36,557 nucleotides of DNA from CAZIRF01 sp964541755 (GTDB taxonomy: Bacteria > Spirochaetota > Spirochaetia > Treponematales > Breznakiellaceae): positions 1-36,557 of the forward strand of contig CAZIRF010000029.1 of the NCBI GenBank assembly GCA_964541755.1, written 5' to 3'. Position 1 is the stretch's first letter, and every line of letters begins with the position of its first letter. Under the pieces are notes generated by a model. It searched no databases and was not told the DNA's origin. It was given only the letters and a program-made list of their open reading frames with translations. Below are positions 22,961-30,669 of this stretch, one piece after another. The translations under genes and the position numbers were made by a program.

Positions 22961-23530
22961 ATGAAGTACCCGATTTTTACATTCTGCCTGCTGGCGACTC
23001 TTTTTTTTGCATCCTCCTGTGTTGCCGGCGCTTCGGGCCGGGTCGAGGACCCGGGGAGCCTTCCGGCGCCCCTCGCCGACAAAATGGAGACGGTTGAACT
23101 GTATCTCCTGCTTTCGGACGTGAACCGGAATGCGTTTCGGTCTTTCGAGGGGGCGTATCTCAATGAGGCCTCCATGGCCTGTATGCCCGCGGCCTTCGAG
23201 TACTCGCGCAAGGACAAGACGGTGAACTTCTCGATTGACGGGGATTTTCGCATGCGCAAGGTAAAGAGCGAGGAGCTTGAAAACGGGCTTTTCCGCTACC
23301 TGGTCGAGGTGCCTGCCCTGTCGAGGGGGGGGCGTCTTGCCACTCGCGGCTCGGTAACCTTTAGCCGAAAGCGCCTCATGAGTGGCGAGACGGTCGTCTT
23401 CCAGCCCGTTCAGTATGCCCTCCAGCGTATGGTCGAGCAGTTCAAGAAGCCTTCCGGGCATATCCGGCTTGTTTCCATCGCCTACAACAGCGAGGGCGAC
23501 AGCTTCACCGCCCAGGCGGACCTCTGGTAA
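22961..23530 (+). CDS. Small putative lipoprotein of unknown function
   Basis: 189 aa. Hydrophobic N-terminus ending in FASSC at residues 16-20, a plausible spirochaetal lipobox, so probably lipid-anchored in the periplasm or outer membrane. The mature part looks like a beta-rich single domain (residues ~45-189) with no motif I recognise. The frame is open from 22442, but the signal sequence places the start at 22961. Ends 4 bp from the convergent nadE stop. Confidence 0.75.
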   Translation: MKYPIFTFCLLATLFFASSCVAGASGRVEDPGSLPAPLADKMETVELYLLLSDVNRNAFRSFEGAYLNEASMACMPAAFEYSRKDKTVNFSIDGDFRMRKVKSEELENGLFRYLVEVPALSRGGRLATRGSVTFSRKRLMSGETVVFQPVQYALQRMVEQFKKPSGHIRLVSIAYNSEGDSFTAQADLW

Positions 23531-23534
23531 GCGT

Positions 23535-25484
23535 TTACTCGAGTTGCTTGAGCCAGAGGGCGGCCGATGCATCGCTGGGCATGCGCCAGTCGCCCCGGGG
23601 CGAGAGGCTCGTGGAGCCCACCTTGGGGCCGTCGGGGACGCAGGAGCGCTTGAACTGCTGGGCGAAGAAGCGGCGGTAGAAAGCCCGTAGCCATGAGCGA
23701 ATCGTCTCTTCGTCGTAGCTGCCGGCAAAGGCGCGCTGTGCGAGGAAGAGTATTTTCCCGGGGGCTTCGCCGCGCCGTACATGGTGATACAGGAAGAAGT
23801 CGTGGAGCTCGTAGGGGCCCACGATGTCCTCGGTCTTCTGGGCGATCGTGCCCTTTGCATCGGGGGGGAGGAGTTCGGGGCTGATGGGGGTCGCGACGAC
23901 TTTTTGGAGCACGGCGGCGGTGGCTGCATCGCTCTCGCGCTCTGCCACCCAGGACACCAGGTGCTTTACGAGGGTCTTTGGCACCGAGCAGTTTACCGCG
24001 TACATGGACATGTGGTCGCCGTTGTAGGTCGACCAACCCAGGGCTGCTTCGGACAGGTCGCCGGTGCCCACCACGAGGCCCCCGCTCTTGTTGGCGAGGT
24101 CCATGAGCAGCTGTGTCCGTTCGCGGGCCTGGACATTTTCGTAGGTCACGTCGTGGAGGGCCGGGTCGTGGCCGATGTCGGCGAAGTGCTGCAGGCAGGC
24201 CGGGCGTATGTCGATTTCGCGAATGGTAACGTCCAGACAGCGCATGAGCTCGCGGGCATTGGCGAGTGTCGCGTCACTCGTGCCAAAGCCGGGCATGGTG
24301 ACGGCGAGGATGTCGCTGCGGCTCCGGTCGAGGCGGTCCAGGGTGCGGGCGGCAACGAGGAGGGCCAGGGTCGAATCGAGCCCCCCGGATATCCCGATAA
24401 CGAGGGACTTTGCCCCTGTGTGTTCGACCCGTTTCGCGAGGGCCGCCACCTGTATGGAGAAGATCTCGTGACAGCGCTCGTCGAGGGTGGCCGGGTCGCG
24501 CGGGACAAAGGGCTTCGGGTCGATGCTGCGGGAAAAGGAATCGGCCCGCCATGCGGGGGCTGCGACGGGTATACTACGCCAGCGATGCTGGCCGAAGGCC
24601 CCGGCGCGCAGGGCGTCTGCCTGGGCGCCGAAACTCTTGTTCTGGCGTCGCTCGTTTTCCATGCGCGCCAGGTCGAAATCCACCGAAAGGCTTATCGTTT
24701 CGCGCGCGAAGCGGGGCCCTTCTGTAAGAATGCTTCCATATTCTGCGGCAATACAGTGGCCCGAATAGACGACATCGGTTGTCGATTCGCCCGGCCCGGC
24801 CCCCGCGTAGAGGTAGGCGGCGAGGCAGCGCCCCGACTGGTTGGCCACGAGGCTTCGCCGGTAATCGGCCTTGCCCACGATCTCGGTCGAGGCCGAGGGG
24901 TTGAGGAGGAGGGTGGCCCCGGCGAGGGCCTGGAGGGTGGAGGGGGGCAGGGCTACCCAGAGATCCTCGCAGACTTCGACGGCGAAGGTCGCCGGGGACG
25001 AATCCGGGCGTTCGAGCCGGAAGAGGAGGTCGATACCAAAGGGGATATCCTCCCCGCAAATATTCACGCTGTCGGGTAAGGGTGTCGATCCCGGGCTGAA
25101 CCAGCGGGACTCGTAGAATTCCTTGTAGTCGGGGAGCCAGGACTTGGGTACGAGACCCGCAATGCGGCCGCCGGCGAGGACGGCGGCACAGTTCCAGAGC
25201 GCCCCTTCATGGGCGACGGGAAGGCCTATGACGACGGCCGGGCCGCCCAGGGTCTTGGCTGCGAGAGCCTTGAGGGCCGCCATTGCCGCATCGCAGAGGA
25301 GGTCCTGGTGGAAGAGGTCGGCACAGCTGTAGCCGGTAATCGCGAGCTCCGGGAAGAGGACGAGGGCGGCCCCATCGCGTGCCGCACCGTCGATGGCAAG
25401 CTCGATCTCTGCGCAGTTGAAGGCGATGTCCGCCGGCTTGAGGCGGGGAGAGACCGCTGTACAGCGTATGAATCCGTAGTCCAT
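23535..25484 (-). CDS. nadE: Glutamine-dependent NAD+ synthetase
   Basis: 649 aa. Makes NAD+ from deamido-NAD+ with ATP and glutamine. The N-terminal nitrilase-type glutaminase has its triad: Glu46 in LFPELAITGY, Lys in VPKSWLPDY, Cys in AVEVCEDLW. The C-terminal synthetase has the ATP pyrophosphatase loop GISGGLDSTLAL, LVVGTGDLSEAALGW and the C-terminal ELLPPDAKGTIAQKTEDIVGPYELHDFF split across the active-site lid. Length is normal for the fused form. No ribosome binding site; an extended -10 lies 5 nt before the ATG, 35 nt after the FliL-like gene, so it may be transcribed both alone and from the hflX promoter. Confidence 0.96.
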   Translation of the reverse strand: MDYGFIRCTAVSPRLKPADIAFNCAEIELAIDGAARDGAALVLFPELAITGYSCADLFHQDLLCDAAMAALKALAAKTLGGPAVVIGLPVAHEGALWNCAAVLAGGRIAGLVPKSWLPDYKEFYESRWFSPGSTPLPDSVNICGEDIPFGIDLLFRLERPDSSPATFAVEVCEDLWVALPPSTLQALAGATLLLNPSASTEIVGKADYRRSLVANQSGRCLAAYLYAGAGPGESTTDVVYSGHCIAAEYGSILTEGPRFARETISLSVDFDLARMENERRQNKSFGAQADALRAGAFGQHRWRSIPVAAPAWRADSFSRSIDPKPFVPRDPATLDERCHEIFSIQVAALAKRVEHTGAKSLVIGISGGLDSTLALLVAARTLDRLDRSRSDILAVTMPGFGTSDATLANARELMRCLDVTIREIDIRPACLQHFADIGHDPALHDVTYENVQARERTQLLMDLANKSGGLVVGTGDLSEAALGWSTYNGDHMSMYAVNCSVPKTLVKHLVSWVAERESDAATAAVLQKVVATPISPELLPPDAKGTIAQKTEDIVGPYELHDFFLYHHVRRGEAPGKILFLAQRAFAGSYDEETIRSWLRAFYRRFFAQQFKRSCVPDGPKVGSTSLSPRGDWRMPSDASAALWLKQLE

Positions 25485-25489
25485 ATCAA

Positions 25490-25498
25490 ACTATAGCA
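25490..25498 (-). promoter_or_regulatory. Extended -10 of nadE, leaderless type
   Basis: Minus strand TGC-TATAGT (hexamer 25490-25495) ending 5 nt before the ATG at 25484. Strong match to TGnTATAAT; the -35 is poor, as expected for extended -10 promoters. Confidence 0.55.
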
Positions 25499-25519
25499 CG
25501 CCGGGCCCGTATGCGGGAA

Positions 25520-26020
25520 TCATTCGATAACGAGGTACTCGTGGAGCCAGAGCTCTTGAATTTTACCCAGCAAGAGTCTGCGGTTGAAGCGTTCGAGGAG
25601 GGCATTGCGGATAGTGTCGTCGCGCATGCTGCGGACAGCCCGGGCGCTCTTCTCTGCGAAAAAGGCGCGCACATCCTCGTGGAAGAGGTGCTTGTTGGCG
25701 AAGAGCTCCTCGCCAAAGGGGATATCGCTCTCGTCGTGCGGGAAGCTCAAGGCAATGACAATGTCTACCGGTTCCGGTGGCGCGCTCGTCGCGCGGATAC
25801 GCCCCAACTCGACGACCGCCGGGATGCCCGCTGTGCCGCCGTTTGTTTCTGCAGCAAGCGGGGCCCGTGCCGCGGGATTCCCACCGGCCGCGGGTGTAAC
25901 TATCAGCCTTATTCCTGCGAAGAGCGTGCCCCCCGCCAGGATAATGGCAACACCCAGGGCGACCAGCAGGAGGATGCGCGAGGGGCGGTCGAGGCCCCTC
26001 CACCAGGTGAGGGGCGTCAT
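25520..26020 (-). CDS. FliL-like single-pass membrane protein
   Basis: 166 aa. One TM helix (~16-40), a low-complexity linker, and a C-terminal domain (~75-166) laid out like FliL: a first strand (DIVIALSFP), a helix with FFAEKSARAVRSM, and the closing RRLLLGKIQELWLHEYLVIE, the counterpart of the terminal V-x-x-V-x-F-T-x-[FL]-V of FliL. FliL surrounds the flagellar stator and supports torque. The ATG overlaps the hflX stop by 4 bp (ATGA), so translation is coupled. A second, divergent FliL copy or a non-flagellar relative is possible, since no flagellar genes are near. Carries dispersed motif copy 5. Confidence 0.7.
   Translation of the reverse strand: MTPLTWWRGLDRPSRILLLVALGVAIILAGGTLFAGIRLIVTPAAGGNPAARAPLAAETNGGTAGIPAVVELGRIRATSAPPEPVDIVIALSFPHDESDIPFGEELFANKHLFHEDVRAFFAEKSARAVRSMRDDTIRNALLERFNRRLLLGKIQELWLHEYLVIE
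25889..25910 (+). repeat. Dispersed bipartite motif, copy 5
   Basis: CGCGG-N5-ACTATCAGCCTT inside the FliL-like gene, antisense to it. Full match. Confidence 0.75.
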
Positions 26021-27303
26021 TCTTCCTCCAGCCATTCCCGGAGTTGGCCGCGGACGCGTTCGGGCAGGCGGGCTTTCATGCGGATGGCATCGTCCGTGTA
26101 CTCTTCCTCGACGGCGGAACCCGTGCGGTGGACGAGGGCGGCGAGGTCGTGTCGGTCTGCGGGGAAGCAGATCCTGCTAACACTCCCTCCCAGGATGCTG
26201 TCGATGCGCTGCGAGAGCTCCTCGAGGCCGTCGCCGGTGCGGGCAGATATGCGGATGGCGTCCTTGAAGCGAAAGGCGAGGCCCTCGAAGATGTCCGGGT
26301 GATCGACGCGGTCGATTTTGTTGAGGACGATCAAGCGGGGCTTGTCGCCGGCACCCAGTTCGTCGAGGACCTGGATGGTCGTGCGGTGCTGCTCGATGAC
26401 CTCCGGGTCACTCGCGTCCAGGACGATGAGGACGAGATCGGCGAGGGTCGCCTCTTCCAGGGTCGAGCGGAAGGCGTTGACCAGGTCGTGGGGAAGGCGG
26501 CGGATAAAGCCGACGGTGTCGGTAAGGAGTATGGCCGATCCATCCGCCCGTTCCATGCGGCGGGTGGTGGGGTCGAGGGTGGCGAAGAGCTTGTCCTCGA
26601 CGAGGGTGTCTGCGTTGGTCATGGCGTTGAGCAGGCTCGATTTGCCGGCGTTGGTGTAGCCGACCAGGGCGCAACTGGGGACCGGGGTCTTTTCGCGGCG
26701 TTTGCGCTGCGTCTGCCGTACGGCCTCGACCCCGCGCAGTTCTTCCTTGAGCCGGTCGATGCGGTTCTGGATGCCGCGGCGGTCGAGCTCGAGTTTCTTT
26801 TCGCCCGAGCCCTTCGTGCCGTAGCGGCCGCCGCGCTGGCGGTTCAAGTCGATGTACTTGTGGGCCAGGCGCGGCAGGGCGTGTTTGAGCTCTGCCAATT
26901 CGATTTGGAGGCGCGCTTCGCGGGTCTGGGCCCGCATCGAGAAGATACGCAGGATGACCTCCTGCCGGTCAAGGCAGGAGCGCTCGGTAAGTTGTTCCCA
27001 GTTGCGCTGCTGGGTGGGCGAGAGGTCCCGGTCGAAGATGAGGCATTCCACCTCGAGCGATTGGGCAAGGTCGGCGACTTCCTGCGCCTTGCCCGCGCCC
27101 ATGCCCAAGGCGGCGGTCGACTCGCGGACCTTGACGAGTTCCATCCCCGCGATCTCTATGCCCAGGGTGTCTGCAAGGCCCTTGAGCTCGGCGAGGAGCG
27201 AACGGGCCTCGCTCTCTGCCATCTGGCTCTCCTGTATCCCCAGGAGCAGGGCCCGAACCGGGGCCTCTTGGGTCCCGACGGTCTTGTCTGTGCGGTCTGT
27301 CAT
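26017..27303 (-). CDS. hflX: GTPase HflX
   Basis: 428 aa. Ribosome-associated GTPase that splits stalled or stress-hibernating 70S particles. N-terminal HflX domain (~1-185) with FDRDLSPTQQRNWE and RLAHKYIDLNRQRGG, a helical linker, then the G domain: VGYTNAGKSSLLN (G1), TLDPTTRR (G2), LTDTVGFIRRLPHDLV (G3), NKID (G4), and SARTGDGLEEL (G5). All nucleotide motifs are intact. No ribosome binding site; -10 lies 8 nt before the ATG behind a TTGACC -35. Translationally coupled to the FliL-like gene. Confidence 0.95.
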   Translation of the reverse strand: MTDRTDKTVGTQEAPVRALLLGIQESQMAESEARSLLAELKGLADTLGIEIAGMELVKVRESTAALGMGAGKAQEVADLAQSLEVECLIFDRDLSPTQQRNWEQLTERSCLDRQEVILRIFSMRAQTREARLQIELAELKHALPRLAHKYIDLNRQRGGRYGTKGSGEKKLELDRRGIQNRIDRLKEELRGVEAVRQTQRKRREKTPVPSCALVGYTNAGKSSLLNAMTNADTLVEDKLFATLDPTTRRMERADGSAILLTDTVGFIRRLPHDLVNAFRSTLEEATLADLVLIVLDASDPEVIEQHRTTIQVLDELGAGDKPRLIVLNKIDRVDHPDIFEGLAFRFKDAIRISARTGDGLEELSQRIDSILGGSVSRICFPADRHDLAALVHRTGSAVEEEYTDDAIRMKARLPERVRGQLREWLEEE

Positions 27304-27311
27304 TGGAGGAG

Positions 27312-27340
27312 AGTATGCGCCGCCCCCGGACAGAGGTCAA
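27312..27340 (-). promoter_or_regulatory. Promoter of hflX, leaderless type
   Basis: Minus strand: TTGACC (27335-27340), 17-bp spacer, CATACT (27312-27317), 8 nt, ATG. Same -35 and -10 sequences and spacing as the M29 promoter. Confidence 0.6.
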
Positions 27341-27378
27341 GGCGGGAGGGCAATTCAGCGGTATTCGTTAGTAACAGG

Positions 27379-27545
27379 AAGCCTGCAGCCGTCAATTCTT
27401 GAAGAAGGGGCCGCTGAGGCCGGTAAACGGCAGTCAAACAGGCTCCCCCGCGCAGTTTTCATAACGCGACGGCCCCTGCGGCCGTGCTACCCGCCAAGCG
27501 GGCGATCACGGCCTACCCCCGCGAGCGGTACGGGGTAGGCTTTCC
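27379..27545 (+). ncRNA. Candidate structured RNA or leader upstream of msrAB
   Basis: This lies in the only gene-free stretch over 300 bases (27304-27655). Paired elements: GCCTG/CAGGC (27381-27385, 27439-27443) with GCCGT/ACGGC inside it; ACGGCC/GGCCGT (27469-27474, 27480-27485); GGCCGTG/CACGGCC (27480-27486, 27507-27513) enclosing CCCGC-caa-GCGGG; and GCCTACCCC/GGGGTAGGC (27511-27519, 27532-27540) followed by TTT. Neighbouring helices share bases and exclude each other, as in attenuators. I compared it by eye with SRP, tmRNA, RNase P, B12, TPP and SAM-I consensus and found no match. It could also be an independent small RNA or simply GC-rich DNA. Confidence 0.35.
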
Positions 27546-27552
27546 GATCACT

Positions 27553-27565
27553 TTCAAGGCTTGAA
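27553..27565. repeat. Short dyad TTCAAG-G-CTTGAA
   Basis: A perfect 6-bp dyad around one base, between the structured stretch and the msrAB promoter. Operator-like in size; no known family matched. Confidence 0.35.
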
Positions 27566-27620
27566 GCATGTAATTTTTAACCTGCAAGCTTCTGTTTACC
27601 CAGTACCGGCTGCCAGGTAT

Positions 27621-27649
27621 TTGATTCCCGACTGTAATAGTAAGATATT
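27621..27649 (+). promoter_or_regulatory. Promoter of msrAB, leaderless type
   Basis: TTGATT (27621-27626), 17-bp spacer, GATATT (27644-27649), 6 nt, ATG at 27656. If used, the structured leader upstream would not be part of this transcript, so two promoters would be implied. Confidence 0.45.
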
Positions 27650-27655
27650 ATCAGC

Positions 27656-28810
27656 ATGGACATACTGCATGGTGCATTACCGGCTATGGCCGGAAGAGTC
27701 GGGCCGAAGTTGCTGGCGGGAGTATCCGCAATGATTCTTCTCTTGGCGATGGCCAGCATGATTTCTTGCGTGCCAACGACCGCCGATGCAAAGGGGGAGG
27801 ATGTTATGAGTGATCTTCAAAAGCGGCTTACGCCGGAGCAATATCGGGTGACGCAGCTATGCGGCACGGAACCGCCCTTTGCCAACGAATACTGGGACAA
27901 CCACGCGGAGGGCCTCTACGTCGATGTGGTGTCGGGCGAGGTCCTCTTTTCGTCGAAGGACAAGTTCGACTCCGGGACGGGCTGGCCCAGTTTCACCCGG
28001 CCGGCAGAGGGGGTGGCCCTCGTTGAAAAGAGCGACCTTGCCCACGGTATGCGGCGAACCGAGGTCCGCAGTCCCACCGCCGATTCCCACCTGGGGCACG
28101 TCTTCCCCGACGGGCCGGGGCCGGAGGGGCTGCGATACTGTATCAATTCGGCGTCTTTGCGCTTTATTCCCGTGTCCGCCCTCGAAAAGGAGGGTTACGG
28201 CGACTGGTTCGGCCATTTTGGCCGGGAGCCCTCCGATGCAGAGGAGCCTACCCAAACAGGGGCGGTGTCTCCATTTGAGTCGGCGTCTCCAGTAGGGACG
28301 GCGTCTCAAATAGAGACGGCCTGGTTTGCGGCGGGCTGCTTTTGGGGGACGCAGGGATACTTCCGCCGCTTGGAAGGGGTTATCGACACAGAGGTTGGGT
28401 ACATGGGGGGCGACACGGAGAACCCGAGCTACCGGGAGGTCTGTTCGGGGGATACCGGCCACGCGGAAGCCCTGCAGATACGCTTTGATCCTGCACGGAT
28501 ATCATACCGCGACCTTCTGCGGCACTTTTTCCGCATGCACGACCCCACCACGCGCGACCGGCAGGGGAACGATGTGGGGAGCCAGTACCGCTCGGCCGTT
28601 TTCTACGGGACGCCCCTGCAGGAACAAACGGCCCGGGCCCTTATTGCAGAACTGGATGCCTCGGGAAGCTGGCGGGCCCCCATTGTGACCCAGCTCGAGC
28701 CGGCCGGGCCCTTCTGGAGCGCGGAGGACTATCACCAGGACTATCTGGTGCGAAACCCCGGTGGCTACTGTCACGTGGACCTGCGCCGCGCCTACGATCC
28801 CCTTGATTGA
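27656..28810 (+). CDS. msrAB: Exported lipoprotein MsrB-MsrA methionine sulfoxide reductase
   Basis: 384 aa. Repairs both epimers of oxidised methionine outside the cytoplasm. Hydrophobic N-terminus ending SMISC (residues ~34-38) is a lipobox. MsrB domain (~50-185): CGTEPPFANEYWDN, DKFDSGTGWPSFTRP, SHLGHVFPDGP and the catalytic Cys in RYCINSASLRF; the zinc-binding CxxC pairs of many MsrB are absent. MsrA domain (~220-384): catalytic AAGCFWGTQGYF, YMGGDTENPSYREVCSGDTGHAE and SAEDYHQDYL. Between them is a 3x hexapeptide repeat encoded by 18-bp units. A cytoplasmic start at the later ATG 27806 (MSDLQKRL) is possible. Confidence 0.93.
   Translation: MDILHGALPAMAGRVGPKLLAGVSAMILLLAMASMISCVPTTADAKGEDVMSDLQKRLTPEQYRVTQLCGTEPPFANEYWDNHAEGLYVDVVSGEVLFSSKDKFDSGTGWPSFTRPAEGVALVEKSDLAHGMRRTEVRSPTADSHLGHVFPDGPGPEGLRYCINSASLRFIPVSALEKEGYGDWFGHFGREPSDAEEPTQTGAVSPFESASPVGTASQIETAWFAAGCFWGTQGYFRRLEGVIDTEVGYMGGDTENPSYREVCSGDTGHAEALQIRFDPARISYRDLLRHFFRMHDPTTRDRQGNDVGSQYRSAVFYGTPLQEQTARALIAELDASGSWRAPIVTQLEPAGPFWSAEDYHQDYLVRNPGGYCHVDLRRAYDPLD
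28263..28317 (+). repeat. Three 18-bp tandem units in the msrAB linker
   Basis: Units start at 28263, 28281 and 28299 with CGG[TC]GTCTC and encode ASPxxT-like hexapeptides. The outer units also form an inverted repeat (28267-28279 with 28305-28317, 12 of 13). Frame-preserving, so unit number could vary without breaking the protein. Confidence 0.75.
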
Positions 28811-28816
28811 GGTGCT

Positions 28817-28835
28817 GCCCCGGTTCAAGCGGGGC
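28817..28835. terminator. Hairpin after msrAB
   Basis: GCCCCG (28817-28822) and CGGGGC (28830-28835), 7-nt loop, 7 bases past the msrAB stop and between convergent genes. No T-tract follows, so Rho-independent release is uncertain. Confidence 0.4.
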
Positions 28836-28882
28836 CGTGGCAGCTTCGGCCAAGCTGTGGTCGGAGCTGTCGAAAAAGGCCT

Positions 28883-30007
28883 TTATATACGAACGAGTAC
28901 CGGAATGCGTGGGTCGCTCAAGCGAATGCGTATGGGGAACTCGCTTGGCAGGAGCTTGACTGCTTCCCCGTCCATCTGGGCCAAGAGCGGGTGCTGGTAG
29001 TGGATATCCAGGCGGTCTGCCTCGAAGAGGCGGGCTTCGGGAAAATTGGCGTGCTTGCCGTTCATGACCCCGCCCTTGAGGGCGAGCTTGCGCAGGAAGT
29101 TCATCTGGCGGATGGCGCAGACGTTGCGTTCATCCGGCAGGATCTTCTTGTTGGAGCCGTAGGTGCGCTTTCCCGATGCCCCCATGGCCAGGAGGAGGAG
29201 GGTGTCGGTAAAGCTCGTTTCGTGGCCCTTGAAGGAGGCGCGTACCTCCATGGGGGCGGGCGGGTAGAGCTTGTCGTAGAGGACGCTTGCAAGATCCACC
29301 ATGAGCTTGTAGGAGTCGCCGGGTAGGGTTCCCTTCATGCGGTTGGTGGTATCGGTTACAAAGGCGTCCAGCCCGATGGACAGGATGTTGAAGGCCAGGA
29401 AGGGCCCCACTGTCTTGTTCGAGGTAGAAAGTTCTATAGCGGGCCGGAAGACCAGCTTGGTGGGCGATGACAGGAGTTCGAGGGCTACGGAAAGTTCCCG
29501 GGCTTCGGCCCCGTCGTTCCCCGTACCCATGGGAAGGCGAACGATGGCGCAGTTGCCGCGCAGCTTTTGCGGGGCTTCGTAGAGGGCACAGAGGGCCTCG
29601 AGGCTTGTCCCGTCGCCCCCCGCGGTAAGGATAAGGTAGAAGGGGCTGGCAGCGTCGCCGCTTCCGGTCCGGCTTGCTTCGGCCTCGTCGAGTATCAAGC
29701 GGACGAGCTCCCCCGCGTGGCCGCGGCGTCTGGTGGGAACAAGGCCAAACGCAGCGAGCTCGCCATCTGCGTGCTCTGCGCAGATAGCGGCCGGCTGTGC
29801 CCCCTCTGCACGAAGAGGCTGTGCTTCTGCAGTGCGGGCGGCGTCCTCAAGATCCTGTCGATGCTGTTTCCAGCGCTTTTTGATGGTGAAGCCCCCGGCG
29901 GTGGGGTTCGCGATAATGGCCCAGCGCAGCGGGCGGCCTTCGGCGACGCGGCTGCGGGCAAGTATGGCCGCGAGGTCGCGGGCGAACAGCTCGATTTCTG
30001 AACTCAT
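28883..30007 (-). CDS. Diacylglycerol/sphingosine-kinase-like lipid kinase
   Basis: 374 aa. Diacylglycerol kinase catalytic fold: ANPTAGG near residue 34, the ATP loop TAGGDGTS, and PMGTGNDGA, followed by the C-terminal beta region with FNILSIGLDAFV. Relatives phosphorylate diacylglycerol, sphingosine, or ceramide with ATP at the inner membrane; which lipid cannot be read. Its ATG overlaps the HAD stop by 4 bp (ATGA), so it is the last gene of the operon. An earlier in-frame start (30025) lies inside the HAD gene; MSSEIEL at 30007 is preferred for the overlap. Confidence 0.88.
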   Translation of the reverse strand: MSSEIELFARDLAAILARSRVAEGRPLRWAIIANPTAGGFTIKKRWKQHRQDLEDAARTAEAQPLRAEGAQPAAICAEHADGELAAFGLVPTRRRGHAGELVRLILDEAEASRTGSGDAASPFYLILTAGGDGTSLEALCALYEAPQKLRGNCAIVRLPMGTGNDGAEARELSVALELLSSPTKLVFRPAIELSTSNKTVGPFLAFNILSIGLDAFVTDTTNRMKGTLPGDSYKLMVDLASVLYDKLYPPAPMEVRASFKGHETSFTDTLLLLAMGASGKRTYGSNKKILPDERNVCAIRQMNFLRKLALKGGVMNGKHANFPEARLFEADRLDIHYQHPLLAQMDGEAVKLLPSEFPIRIRLSDPRIPVLVRI

Positions 30008-30669
30008 GATATCCCAGCATTGCACAGGGCGAGGGTGGCGTCAAGCGAATGGACTTCCGAAACATCCTCGACGAGTATGCCCCCCATCCCCAGTTCGATG
30101 GGCAGGGCGAGGTCGATGTCGTAGCGGTCGCCAATCGACACGCACTCGTCTGGTTTGCGCCCTATACGCGCACATGCACCCAGGAAAATGTCCCGATGCG
30201 GCTTCGACTTCATGTAGGTGTCGAGCCCGATAACCTCGTCGAAGAGTTCTGCCACCCCAAGGGTTTCAAGGATGCGCCCTGCCACGGCGACGGGGTTGTT
30301 GGTCACGACGGCGAGCGGCCCGCGCGTTCGAAGCGCTTCAAGTGCCCTCGCCAGCCGGGGATCCCGCTCCAAAAACCCGGCCGGGTCAATAAGCTCCTCC
30401 CTCCAGCGTATGCTCGTGGCCATGTCCACGCCAAAGGCCAGGAAGGTATTGCCAAGGCTGATAGTCTGCCCCGCGTGGCTGGCGGACCAGCTGCGCCGCC
30501 AACTGTCGATTTCGGCGGCCATGGCGGCGGGCGGGAGGCCCTTCTCTTGCGCGAGACGGGCGATCTGTCCATCGATCTGCGCGCGGGCGAAGGCCTCGTT
30601 TGTGTAGAGGGTCGAGTCCATGTCGAAGAGAAAGCCGCGCGGTTTTTGCGGCAGGTTCCAGACCTTCAC
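30004..30669 (-). CDS. HAD-superfamily phosphatase
   Basis: 221 aa. Haloacid dehalogenase fold: motif I FDMDSTLY (DxDxT), motif II VTNNP, motif III Lys in KPHRDIF, and motif IV SIGDRYDIDL. The helical cap between motifs I and II is of C1 type, like 5'-nucleotidases and phosphoglycolate phosphatases. Cytoplasmic; substrate unknown, perhaps a sugar phosphate or nucleotide given the neighbours prs and an FGGY kinase. Starts at GTG, overlapping the FGGY stop by 4 bp (GTGA). Contains dispersed motif copy 6 in its coding strand. Confidence 0.9.
   Translation of the reverse strand: MKVWNLPQKPRGFLFDMDSTLYTNEAFARAQIDGQIARLAQEKGLPPAAMAAEIDSWRRSWSASHAGQTISLGNTFLAFGVDMATSIRWREELIDPAGFLERDPRLARALEALRTRGPLAVVTNNPVAVAGRILETLGVAELFDEVIGLDTYMKSKPHRDIFLGACARIGRKPDECVSIGDRYDIDLALPIELGMGGILVEDVSEVHSLDATLALCNAGIS
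30454..30475 (-). repeat. Dispersed bipartite motif, copy 6
   Basis: Minus strand CGCGG-N5-ACTATCAGCCTT inside the HAD gene, sense to it and in the same frame (T-I-S-L) as copies 2 and 3. Confidence 0.75.

Noticed and set aside
23781..25079. Open frame of 432 codons on the plus strand
   Set aside because: Antisense shadow of nadE.
26044..27402. Open frame of 452 codons on the plus strand
   Set aside because: Antisense shadow of hflX, which has every GTPase motif.
27379..27545. Known riboswitch or SRP/tmRNA/RNase P gene
   Set aside because: No diagnostic conserved boxes of these RNAs were found; kept only as an unassigned structured candidate.
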